A stretch of 64,000 bases of DNA, from NCBI GenBank assembly GCA_964464375.1, contig CAYXFU010000005.1, positions 1 to 64,000 of the forward strand, given 5' to 3'. The notes below the pieces were generated by a model. It did no database searches, had not been told where the DNA came from, and saw only the letters and a list, made by a program, of their open reading frames with translations. This document shows, piece after piece, positions 25,276 to 33,879 of this stretch; within the stretch, counting starts at the first letter, position 1; every line of letters begins with the position of its first letter. The stretch is from CAIOZA01 sp964464375. GTDB lineage: Bacteria > Bacteroidota > Ignavibacteria > Kapaibacteriales > UBA2268. The translations under genes were made by a program, and so were the position numbers.

Positions 25276-27498
25276 ATGCCAGAGAGCAAAAAAGACACTT
25301 TACCATTACAATACATTAAAGGGATTGGTCCTCAGAGAGCTCAGGCACTGGCTAAAGAAGGAATACAGACCCCTGTTGATATGCTTTTTTATCTTCCCAG
25401 AACTTATGTCACACGTTTATTAGTCCCAACTTTAGCGTCATTGAACATAACCTTACGTAAGCAAATGCAGGCTTTCGATGAGTCCTCTGTGCCGAATTTA
25501 TCATATCAACAAGAATATACAATCATCGCTCAAGTTGTATCGCATAAGGAACATGTCCTCAGATTTAATAAGAAATTGCTTTTGCTGGAATTGTCTGACG
25601 GCAGTGGAAGCAAGGCTTATATTAGATTTTGGTCTTTTACCGAATTCTATAAGAAGCTATATCCTGAAGGATCCACCATCATCTTAAATGGTAAACCACA
25701 AATGGATAGTTTTGGCAAAATATCATTCGATCATCCGGATATCCAGAAATTTGATTTTGAAGATCAAACTGATTATAATGCCGGAGCAATTCTGCCGATT
25801 TATAAGCTCAACGAGAAATTAGTTAAAGCCCACATCACTACCAGAATTCTAAGAAAAATTCTGCAATCTGTTATTGAAACACATTTGGACACAATAAAGG
25901 ATTACTTTAGTCAAGAATTTCGAGAAAAGCATTATTTAAGGGAACTTAGTGATTCAATTAAAAATCTGCATTTTCCAAAAAAAATTGAAGATGTTGAATT
26001 GTCTAAACATAGACTTAAATTTGATGAGATTTTCTTTTATGAATTAAATCTTGCTTTGAAAAATAAAGTTGTTCTTGACGAGAAAAAGGGTTTGCAGATA
26101 CCTCCCAAAAGCCTGTTGGCTCGGACACTTTTGGAAAAACTTGATTTTGATTTGACAGGTGATCAGAAAAAGGTTATCCGTGAGATAGTAAATGATTTTG
26201 AATCTGGAAAACCAATGAACAGACTTTTGCAAGGAGATGTTGGATCCGGGAAAACAATCGTTGCTATCTTGACCATGCTCTCAATCGTTGAACATGGTTA
26301 TCAAGTAGCTATAATGGCTCCAACTGAAGTACTTGCAGAACAGCACTTTCACACAATATCTAAACTTGTAGAAGGATTAGATATTACAGTTACCACATTA
26401 ACCGGAGGGCAAAAAAGCTCTATCCGAAAAGAAAGCCTTCTAAAGATTGAATCTGGAGAAGCCAAAATTATTATTGGTACTCATGCACTATTTGCAACAA
26501 AGATAAAATATCATAAATTAGGTTATGTTATCATCGATGAACAGCACAAGTTTGGGGTTATACAACGCTCAGATCTGATAGCAAATAGTAGTGAATCATT
26601 AGGTGTAAACATAGTTCCACATGTATTGGTCATGTCCGCAACTCCTATACCCAGAACTCTTTCATTGACAATTTATGGCGAACTAGATGTTTCTATTATA
26701 CGTGAGATGCCCAAAAACAGGAAGCAAATAATTACAAAAATAGCATCTGACAGTCAATTGATTCAGGTATTTGATTTTGTAAAGAAGAAAATTGAAGAAG
26801 GAGAGCAAGCTTATATTGTATATCCATTAGTTGAAAAATCTGAAAAAATGCTACTGAAGTCAGCAATCGAACATTTTGAAATGCTTTCAAATGAAGTTTT
26901 TCAGGGATTCAAATGCGGACTTCTTCATGGGCAATTGAAATGGAAGGAAAAGGAAGCTGTTATGAAGGCATTCCTTGAAAAAGAATATCAAATTCTAATT
27001 GCCACTACTGTAATTGAGGTAGGAATAGATGTACCCAATGCATCTGTTATGATTATTGAGAATTCCGAGAGATTTGGCTTGTCCCAGCTTCATCAGTTAA
27101 GAGGCAGAGTTGGTAGAGGCACAACTCAATCCTACTGCATTCTGGTTACGAACGACAAGTTGACGCACGAAATCAAAGGTAAACCTTTAAAAGAGGATGA
27201 AAAGAGACCGGCAGTGGTAAGACTGAAAACAATGGAAAGAACTACTGATGGTTTTGATATCGCTGAGGTAGATCTCAAATTAAGAGGACCGGGTGATTTG
27301 CTGGGAACCAGACAATCAGGTCTACCCGATTTTAAATATATTGATCTGATTACCGATGGCGAAATAATAACTCAGGCTAGGAAGATTGCATTCGACATAG
27401 CTCTAAATCCCTCTTCGTTGACTTCCTTAGAAAGTGAACATATTATGTCGGAATTCAGCAAACGTTATGGTTCTGAAAACTTTTACGGAATTGCTTAG
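25276..27498 (+). CDS. recG: ATP-dependent DNA helicase RecG
   Basis: RecG regresses stalled replication forks and branch-migrates Holliday junctions. The 740-residue protein has an N-terminal wedge/OB region (residues ~55-200 including TYVTRLL and LLELSDGSGSKAYIRFW) and an SF2 helicase core: I GDVGSGKTIVA, Ia MAPTEVLAEQH, II DEQHKFGVIQR (IIDEQH), III MSATPIPRT, V ATTVIEVGIDVPNA, VI QLHQLRGRVGRG. The C-terminal LRGPGDLLGTRQSGLPDF is a RecG signature. A TTG precedes the first ATG, but the ATG at 25276 is taken as start. Confidence 0.96.
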   Translation: MPESKKDTLPLQYIKGIGPQRAQALAKEGIQTPVDMLFYLPRTYVTRLLVPTLASLNITLRKQMQAFDESSVPNLSYQQEYTIIAQVVSHKEHVLRFNKKLLLLELSDGSGSKAYIRFWSFTEFYKKLYPEGSTIILNGKPQMDSFGKISFDHPDIQKFDFEDQTDYNAGAILPIYKLNEKLVKAHITTRILRKILQSVIETHLDTIKDYFSQEFREKHYLRELSDSIKNLHFPKKIEDVELSKHRLKFDEIFFYELNLALKNKVVLDEKKGLQIPPKSLLARTLLEKLDFDLTGDQKKVIREIVNDFESGKPMNRLLQGDVGSGKTIVAILTMLSIVEHGYQVAIMAPTEVLAEQHFHTISKLVEGLDITVTTLTGGQKSSIRKESLLKIESGEAKIIIGTHALFATKIKYHKLGYVIIDEQHKFGVIQRSDLIANSSESLGVNIVPHVLVMSATPIPRTLSLTIYGELDVSIIREMPKNRKQIITKIASDSQLIQVFDFVKKKIEEGEQAYIVYPLVEKSEKMLLKSAIEHFEMLSNEVFQGFKCGLLHGQLKWKEKEAVMKAFLEKEYQILIATTVIEVGIDVPNASVMIIENSERFGLSQLHQLRGRVGRGTTQSYCILVTNDKLTHEIKGKPLKEDEKRPAVVRLKTMERTTDGFDIAEVDLKLRGPGDLLGTRQSGLPDFKYIDLITDGEIITQARKIAFDIALNPSSLTSLESEHIMSEFSKRYGSENFYGIA

Positions 27499-27534
27499 AT
27501 CGATTGCGATAATTATGATAATCAGTTCAAAGGA

Positions 27535-28143
27535 TTATTTGATGACATTACAGTCAGCAAACTTAAGATAATCAGATTCTGGAAATTCTCTTTTTAGCCT
27601 TTGGAAGTATCCTGTAGCTAGATCTTTTTTATCCATAATGCAGTATAATTGACCTAATCTTACTATTGACTTCTCTAATACCAGGTGGTCTGTAGTTGAT
27701 TTCTCAGTCAATTGTTTTAATAATTCTTCAGCCTTGTTGTTCTCGCCAAACTGAATCAGACATTCAGCCAGATAGAATTGAATATTATAATATTTTAGAT
27801 TTGGTTTTTCAATTGTCTGTATTATTTCACTAAAGATTTTTTCTGCTTCTCTGTAGTTCCCATCATCAAAAAATTGTAAAGCTTGATTGAAATTATCCGG
27901 AACTTCAGAGTCATGTTTTTTTTCAGAAGTAATAAAAACCACAGTCGTATCATCATAACGATTATGGTATTTTGACTTCATTCTTTTAAGTTCCTGCTCT
28001 TTCTTTATTTCAGACTTTTCAGTCTTAGACTGTTCGTCAAGTGGTTTCGTTAGGTTTACTGTACGGGTTTTTACTGAAGAACAGAAAGTAAAAACAAGTA
28101 AAAATATGACCAGAATTGAAAATGTTTGATAAAAACGTTTCAT
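27535..28143 (-). CDS. TPR-containing lipoprotein
   Basis: The 202-residue product has a signal peptide with lipobox VFTFC (Cys at about residue 21). A charged Lys/Glu-rich linker follows. The C-terminal ~120 residues contain about three TPR-like units (FNQALQFFDDGNYREAEKIFSEII, YYNIQFYLAECLIQFGENNKAEELL, IVRLGQLYCIMDKKDLATGYFQRL) and the ending REFPESDYLKFA, reminiscent of BamD/YbgF-type envelope proteins. It is shorter than BamD (about 245-280). It converges with recG. Confidence 0.7.
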   Translation of the reverse strand: MKRFYQTFSILVIFLLVFTFCSSVKTRTVNLTKPLDEQSKTEKSEIKKEQELKRMKSKYHNRYDDTTVVFITSEKKHDSEVPDNFNQALQFFDDGNYREAEKIFSEIIQTIEKPNLKYYNIQFYLAECLIQFGENNKAEELLKQLTEKSTTDHLVLEKSIVRLGQLYCIMDKKDLATGYFQRLKREFPESDYLKFADCNVIK

Positions 28144-28219
28144 AGTTATTTATTGATATTATTGGTACTTATGCGAATTTAAATTAAATCTGACAAACCC
28201 TAAAAATAATTTATAATTA

Positions 28220-28251
28220 ATTGTTTGTCAATATAAAAATTTGTATTTTTG
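28220..28251 (+). promoter_or_regulatory. Candidate Bacteroidota promoter for the TonB receptor
   Basis: The -7 box TATTTTTG (28244-28251) matches TAnnTTTG exactly. An ATTG at 28220-28223 lies 20 bp upstream at -33 spacing; a TTTG at 28224 is also present but closer (16 bp). This would give a leader of about 85 bases before the ATG at 28344. No Fur-like palindrome is evident. Confidence 0.45.
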
Positions 28252-28343
28252 TAACCGATTTTAATGGTAAATTTTTTATTGAATTCATACTAGATTTAGT
28301 ATTTGTTTAGACTAACTTTTATTTGTCACTTTTATAAACGCAG

Positions 28344-30710
28344 ATGTTATTAAGATCAATATCAAAACTAATAAATTCTTTTGTAATTTTAATAATTATT
28401 ATCAATTTTTCGGTTCTTAAATCAGAAGAAAAGAAAATTACATTATCAGGGAAAATTACAAACAAAGCCGGCGATCCAATTCCTTCGGTGAGAATTTACA
28501 TCTCAGACCAGAAAAAGCAAACATTTTCTGCCACCAATGGTACGTTTCATATTACTCAAATTAAACCAGGTAGCTTTAAGCTTGGTTTGGCTAGAATTGG
28601 TTATTCGAATTTAGACACGCTTTTAGACCTATCAAAGTCAATTGAGAATTTGCTGTTCGTTTTAAATGAATCAGATGTAATTACAGATGATGTGGTTATA
28701 ACAGGAACTCGTTCCTATAAGCATATCGAAGATTTGCCAATTCCTACTGAAGTTGTTTCAAAAAGTGAGATCAAGAATCAGGGTTATCTCAGACTTAATG
28801 AAGTTATCAATCAGGAAATGGGAATCCCCATGACTGAAGATAAATTCCGCGGTATGCAGGTTCAGGGCTTGGATGCTGATTATACATTGATATTGATTAA
28901 CGGTGAACCTCTGACTGGCAGAACCGGTGGTAACCTTGATATATCCAGATTTTCCGTCGCCAATCTCAGCAGAGTCGAAGTTGTTAGGGGTCCTTCATCA
29001 TCGCTATACGGAAGTTCTGCTCTTGCCGGTGTTGTTAACCTAATAACCGAAAAACCTACAAAACCATTGACGCTCAACGCCGCAGGAAGATATGGATCGC
29101 ACAGTACTTATGATATTGCAGGTGATGTTTCAGCTGCAACAAAGGATAAAACATTAGGTATTAATCTTTTTATTGACAGTTATAGAACTCAGGGATTTTC
29201 TGTTTTACCTGGTGTAGTTTCAAAAACAGTACCCGACAATCAAAATCTTTCTATTAGTTCTGATATTTTTTATGATATCACTCATATTGCTACAACCAGG
29301 CTAGGTGGTAGATTAAAAAATGAAGAAATCAAAAATGATTTTTGGTCGTATATTATTGAAAATGGAATTAAAAAGGACTCATCATTGATTGATGATAAAG
29401 TAAATAATAGTGAATATTCTCTTGGATTAGATATTAATCACAAAATATCTAACAGATATGGTCTCGAAGGCAGATTATTCTATACAAAATTCAAAACTGA
29501 AACTTTTGATAAGTACAAAACAACCGGTTCCTTATTTGAAAAATATCTTTTCCAGCAGAGCACTTTTAAAGGAGAAGTTCAATCGACTTCGCTACTAGGA
29601 ACAAATCAGATAATTGGAGGTTTTGGTGTACAAATTGAAAGTGCTGAAAGTGACCGGATTGCGGATTCAAATCAATCAATTAGATTAATCTATGGTTATT
29701 TGCAGGATGACTGGCAAATAAATGATCAGATTAATTTAATAGGCAGTCTGAGGTACGATGCTCACAGTGCTTATGCAGACAACTTAAGTCCTAAGCTTGC
29801 CGTTTCATGGAAATCACTACCCGGTTTAACATTACGGGCTTCCGTAGGATCTGGCTTCAAAGCTCCTTCTTTTGAGGAACTTTATCTCAACTGGTCACTT
29901 GCATCCGAAGGTTATACTGTTCTTGGAATAAAGAACTTTATCGCTGATTTTGGTAAGCTTGGAGCGAGCGGGCAAATAGCGGATACTTTAATCAATGTTA
30001 CACAAGTCAATGATTTATTGCCCGAAAGGTCATGGGCTATGGATATTGGCGGAGATTATACCTTAAATGATATCATTGATTTTAGAATTAACCTTTTCAG
30101 AAATAACATTAATGATTTAATTGAATTTCTTCCTGTTGCCGTTAAGACAAATGGACGCTTGCTTTATACATATTTTAACGTTAGAAAAATTCATACTCAG
30201 GGCATTGAAACCAGGGTTAGATTTTATCCAATTACTGAAATCAATGTCGAGTTAAATTATCAACTTCTTTATAGTGCAGATGATGAAGTTGAGAAAACAC
30301 TGAACGATCCGAATCAAACAAAGTATTGGAAACGAGACGGTGACAACGATAGAAAAGTCAGACCCGACGAGTATGGAGGTCTGATGAATAGATCAAGGCA
30401 CAGTGGTGCAGTTAGACTTACTTGGGATAACAAAGATCTGGATTTATATTTAACATTAAGAGGTGTTTTTAAATCACAATATGGATTTGCTGATGCAAAT
30501 GGAAATACCATACTTGATGTTGATAATCCTAAGGAATATTCACCGGGATATTCGATGTGGTACATTTCAGCAACAAAAAAGATTTATAAATCTTTTTCAA
30601 TACAGGCAGGAATTGACAATCTTGCCGATTATAAAACACATGGCACAAGATTGATTACTTCCGGAAGAACCGGTTACGTAAGCTTGTTATTTAATTATAT
30701 ATTTGATTAA
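28344..30710 (+). CDS. TonB-dependent outer-membrane receptor, probably for haem
   Basis: A 788-residue receptor with a signal peptide, an N-terminal carboxypeptidase-regulatory-like domain (KITLSGKITNKAGDPIPSVRIYI, ~30-110), a TonB-box-like DDVVITGTR, a plug (~115-225: IPTEVVSKSEIKNQG, LINGEPLTGRTGG, VEVVRGPSSSLYGSSALAGVVNLI) and a beta-barrel ending in RTGYVSLLFNYIF. The immediately following HmuY-like lipoprotein points to haem uptake like the HmuR-HmuY pair of Porphyromonas. A vitamin or siderophore substrate is possible. It needs TonB-ExbBD from elsewhere. Confidence 0.9.
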   Translation: MLLRSISKLINSFVILIIIINFSVLKSEEKKITLSGKITNKAGDPIPSVRIYISDQKKQTFSATNGTFHITQIKPGSFKLGLARIGYSNLDTLLDLSKSIENLLFVLNESDVITDDVVITGTRSYKHIEDLPIPTEVVSKSEIKNQGYLRLNEVINQEMGIPMTEDKFRGMQVQGLDADYTLILINGEPLTGRTGGNLDISRFSVANLSRVEVVRGPSSSLYGSSALAGVVNLITEKPTKPLTLNAAGRYGSHSTYDIAGDVSAATKDKTLGINLFIDSYRTQGFSVLPGVVSKTVPDNQNLSISSDIFYDITHIATTRLGGRLKNEEIKNDFWSYIIENGIKKDSSLIDDKVNNSEYSLGLDINHKISNRYGLEGRLFYTKFKTETFDKYKTTGSLFEKYLFQQSTFKGEVQSTSLLGTNQIIGGFGVQIESAESDRIADSNQSIRLIYGYLQDDWQINDQINLIGSLRYDAHSAYADNLSPKLAVSWKSLPGLTLRASVGSGFKAPSFEELYLNWSLASEGYTVLGIKNFIADFGKLGASGQIADTLINVTQVNDLLPERSWAMDIGGDYTLNDIIDFRINLFRNNINDLIEFLPVAVKTNGRLLYTYFNVRKIHTQGIETRVRFYPITEINVELNYQLLYSADDEVEKTLNDPNQTKYWKRDGDNDRKVRPDEYGGLMNRSRHSGAVRLTWDNKDLDLYLTLRGVFKSQYGFADANGNTILDVDNPKEYSPGYSMWYISATKKIYKSFSIQAGIDNLADYKTHGTRLITSGRTGYVSLLFNYIFD

Positions 30711-30733
30711 CCTTTTTTATTTTAGGAGGATTT

Positions 30734-31303
30734 ATGTTTAAAGTATTAGCAACAATTTGCCTTGCATCAACCCTGTTGCTTATCAGTTGCAAAGAAACTA
30801 CAACCGATAACAACAATAATACTAATCTCAATTCAGTTAAAGTTACAAACTTTAGTGCAGACACCAGTGGTCAGACATTCAAATTGTTCAGTTTCAAGAA
30901 TAATGCAGTTGTTCCTGTTTCTGATTCAGCTACCACAAAATGGGATATTGGATTCAAATCAACAAGTATCATCGTAAATAGTGCCCCTAATGGACCTGGT
31001 CTTGCAGGAATCCAGCTTTTACCGGGAACTGATTTTGCTACACTGAAAATTGCTCCTGAGACCGGCTACAGATTAGGTAGTATCGATCCGGCAACAAAAT
31101 GGTATAATTATAATCCGGATACACATATTATTTCACCTGTACCAGGAGTTGTTATCGTAATGAAAACAGCCGATGGCAAATATGTCAAAATGAGAATTTC
31201 CAGCTATTATAAAGATAATCCTGCAACACCAGATCAGACAAGTCTTTCGAGATTCTTTACATTCGAATTTGTATATCAGCCTGACGGAACAAAGAATTTC
31301 TAA
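30734..31303 (+). CDS. HmuY-like haem-binding lipoprotein
   Basis: The 189-residue protein has lipobox LLISC (Cys ~18), a short Asn/Thr linker, then a HmuY-type beta domain: NFSADTSGQTFKLFSFKNN, TTKWDIGFKSTSI and VIVMKTADGKYVKMRISSYYKDN. HmuY lipoproteins capture haem at the cell surface and pass it to a TonB receptor. The receptor gene ends 23 bp upstream, with AGGAGG visible before this ATG. Which residues coordinate haem cannot be told here. A strong terminator follows. Confidence 0.82.
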   Translation: MFKVLATICLASTLLLISCKETTTDNNNNTNLNSVKVTNFSADTSGQTFKLFSFKNNAVVPVSDSATTKWDIGFKSTSIIVNSAPNGPGLAGIQLLPGTDFATLKIAPETGYRLGSIDPATKWYNYNPDTHIISPVPGVVIVMKTADGKYVKMRISSYYKDNPATPDQTSLSRFFTFEFVYQPDGTKNF

Positions 31304-31324
31304 TTCTTAATAAAAATCTACTTT

Positions 31325-31358
31325 AAAGCCATACTTTTCGGGGTATGGCTTTTTTTAT
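31325..31358 (+). terminator. Rho-independent terminator
   Basis: AAAGCCATAC (31325-31334) and GTATGGCTTT (31343-31352) form a perfect 10-bp stem with an 8-base loop, followed by a T-run. It ends the TonB receptor-HmuY operon. Confidence 0.85.
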
Positions 31359-31441
31359 TTTTTATTATTAATCAAAAATTAATAAATTATACTTTCTGTT
31401 TTTATTATTTTCAAACTCTCTGTTAATATTTAATTCTCCTG

Positions 31442-32299
31442 ATGATAAATAGTTCAGAAATAATGATCGATGTGCAAGGCTTACAAAAGTATTTTGGAGA
31501 ACATCATATTATCAAAGGTGTTAGTTTCCAGGTGCGTAAAGGTGAGTTGATTTCTGTAATTGGTCGTTCCGGTTGTGGCAAAACTACATTACTCAGATGT
31601 TTGAATTGTCTTGAGCTATTCGATGAAGGTGGCATTTTCATCGCCGGGATTGCTTTAAACCGAACATTATCAGGTAAATCTCAGGAAGCTGATAAATCTA
31701 AGTCAAAAAAAGTGCTTTCCAAAATGGCACTACCTTTCACAGGCTTCGAAAAAGAGAAACAACTCGATGATGATTTCAGAATCAAAGCTCATACACTTAG
31801 AACGCGAGTCGGAATGCTATTCCAGAGTCTGAATTTATTCCCTCATCTTACTGTTCTCGAAAATGTATCATTAGCACCAATAATTGTAAAAAACGAAAAT
31901 AAAAATGATGTTCATCAAAAAGCAAAAGAACTACTCAAAAAGGTTGGTCTTGAGCAATTCACAGAACGCTATCCTTCACAGCTGTCAGGAGGGCAGGCAC
32001 AAAGAGTAGCTATAGCTAGAGCTTTATCTATGTCTCCACAGGTAATGCTTTATGATGAACCTACATCTGCATTGGATCCAGAGCTGGTAGGCGAAGTTCT
32101 CGAAGTTATGAAAAATCTCCATGACGAAGGAATGACGCAGGTTGTAGTTACTCATGCTCTGGGTTTTGCTCAAAATGCTTCGGACAGAGTAATTTATATG
32201 GAAGAAGGACATATTATAGAAATGTCAACTCCTGATGTAATATTCAAAAATCCTAAAGACGATAGAACATTGAAGTATATAAATATATTAAAAGACTAA
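31442..32299 (+). CDS. Polar amino-acid ABC transporter ATP-binding protein
   Basis: A 285-residue GlnQ/HisP-type ATPase. Walker A is GRSGCGKTTLLR (~41-52), Q-loop VGMLFQSLNLFPHLTV, signature LSGGQAQRVAIARAL, Walker B VMLYDEPTSALDPE, H-loop VVVTHALG. Compared with ~240-residue homologues it has an extra charged segment of about 40 residues (roughly 75-115, rich in Lys/Ser) between the first beta sheet and the Q-loop. It ends 8 bp before the best candidate start of the receptor-permease fusion gene, so the two form an importer operon. Confidence 0.92.
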   Translation: MINSSEIMIDVQGLQKYFGEHHIIKGVSFQVRKGELISVIGRSGCGKTTLLRCLNCLELFDEGGIFIAGIALNRTLSGKSQEADKSKSKKVLSKMALPFTGFEKEKQLDDDFRIKAHTLRTRVGMLFQSLNLFPHLTVLENVSLAPIIVKNENKNDVHQKAKELLKKVGLEQFTERYPSQLSGGQAQRVAIARALSMSPQVMLYDEPTSALDPELVGEVLEVMKNLHDEGMTQVVVTHALGFAQNASDRVIYMEEGHIIEMSTPDVIFKNPKDDRTLKYINILKD

Positions 32300-32307
32300 T
32301 AAGAAAC

Positions 32308-33825
32308 ATTAAGACTTTAATTACATATTGTTTGATTCTAATCATCACTACCATCCTAGTTAATAGTGCGGAAAAGCCTATTTTAAGATGGGCGGCTGAC
32401 GCTGAAGGCAATGCTCCGTATATCATTCCAGATCCTAGAAACCCAACTCTGAATATAGGCTTTGAAGTTGATATAGCAAATGCCCTTGCTGAAACTATGG
32501 GAATGAGAGCAGAATTTGTTCAGAATCAGTGGGATGGTCTAATCCCGGGTCTTCAAAATAAAAATTATGATGTTGCCATTAATGGGATTGAAATTACAGA
32601 CGACAGAAAGCAGGAAGTTAATTTTTCTGCTCCTTATTATTTGACTTATGAACAACTTGTAGTCAACAAAGATAGAGAAGACATCAACTGCCTTTCAGAT
32701 TTGGTTGGTAAAAAGGCTGGTGCTTTAAAAGGTTCATTGGCTGAAAGAATTCTTCAGGTTCCCGGTGTTGATATTAAAACCTATGACAGCGAGGTTGCCG
32801 CTTTGACAGATATGGCAAATGGAAGACTGGATGCTGTGCTATGCGATGCGCCAATTGCATTGTATTATGGGAAACCGGATCCTAGATTTAAACTAGTAGG
32901 TCAACCTATAGGTGAAATATCTTATGGAATTGTTCTCAGGAAAGATGATACTCAACTTTTAAACAAAATAAATTCAGCAATAAATAAGATATCTACTTCC
33001 GGTAAGCTGAGAGAAATCCTTGAACGATGGAATTTATGGCATTATTTAATGGCAGTATATCTGAACGATAAAGGACCATCTAATATTCTGCCAACAAAGT
33101 ATGATTACTATATGAGTAATACAGGTCAAGCAAAAACCTTTGCAGATAAATTGAATCGTTACTGGGAATTTAGATCTCTTTTTATTTGGGGTATTGTAAA
33201 TACTCTTGGAGTTTCTATTGTCGCAATGATTGTGGCAATAATCTGGGGTCTGTTTATTGCCTTAACTCGATTGTATGCTCCAAAGCCATTTTCGAAGCTT
33301 GCTGTTCTCTATATTGAGTTAATTAGAGGCACTCCTTTACTAGTTCAATTGTACTTTATATATTACGCATTGCCAAATGTTGGCATCAGTATGTCTCCTT
33401 TCTTGGCGGCTGTAATTGGACTTGGTCTTAATTATGCAGCTTATGAAGCCGAGAATTATAGAGCCGGGTTATTCTCTGTACCAAGGGGACAGATGGAAGC
33501 CGCTGTAGCACTTGGAATGAGCAGGAATCAAGCATTAAGACATATTATTGTACCCCAGGGTATTCGATTAGTTATTCCACCAATGACTAATGATTTTATT
33601 TCACTTCTAAAGGATTCTTCGCTGATAGCTGTTATCACAATGAATGATCTGACCAAAGCATATTTCCAATTTGCAACTACATATTTCGACTTTCTCGGAG
33701 CTGGCGTGCTGGTTGCGCTGCTTTATCTCATTATTGGACTGCCTTTTGTCAAACTTGCCAAGTATGCTGAAGTAAAATTTTCAACCTTTCGCACAAGAGA
33801 AGAAGAAAATAGAATGAAATTATAA
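32308..33825 (+). CDS. Amino-acid ABC transporter: fused substrate-binding protein and permease
   Basis: Residues ~30-240 are a solute-binding domain (LRWAADAEGNAPYIIPD, FEVDIANALAETMGM, QNQWDGLIPGLQNKNYDVAINGIEITDDR). The C-terminal ~250 residues are a HisM/GlnP-type permease (ELIRGTPLLVQLYFIYYALPNVG, and the EAA-like GQMEAAVALGMSRNQALRHIIVPQGIRLV). Such fusions keep the binder tethered to the membrane. No ATG is available in frame. An ATT at 32308 gives a textbook signal peptide (MKTLITYCLILIITTILV if read as Met); a TTG at 32332 would remove its basic n-region. The start is therefore uncertain, the frame is not. Confidence 0.85.
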   Translation: MKTLITYCLILIITTILVNSAEKPILRWAADAEGNAPYIIPDPRNPTLNIGFEVDIANALAETMGMRAEFVQNQWDGLIPGLQNKNYDVAINGIEITDDRKQEVNFSAPYYLTYEQLVVNKDREDINCLSDLVGKKAGALKGSLAERILQVPGVDIKTYDSEVAALTDMANGRLDAVLCDAPIALYYGKPDPRFKLVGQPIGEISYGIVLRKDDTQLLNKINSAINKISTSGKLREILERWNLWHYLMAVYLNDKGPSNILPTKYDYYMSNTGQAKTFADKLNRYWEFRSLFIWGIVNTLGVSIVAMIVAIIWGLFIALTRLYAPKPFSKLAVLYIELIRGTPLLVQLYFIYYALPNVGISMSPFLAAVIGLGLNYAAYEAENYRAGLFSVPRGQMEAAVALGMSRNQALRHIIVPQGIRLVIPPMTNDFISLLKDSSLIAVITMNDLTKAYFQFATTYFDFLGAGVLVALLYLIIGLPFVKLAKYAEVKFSTFRTREEENRMKL

Positions 33826-33879
33826 AAATATTTTTTTTATAATCTAGTCTAAGTATAATAAATAATATTTGGTAGGGAC

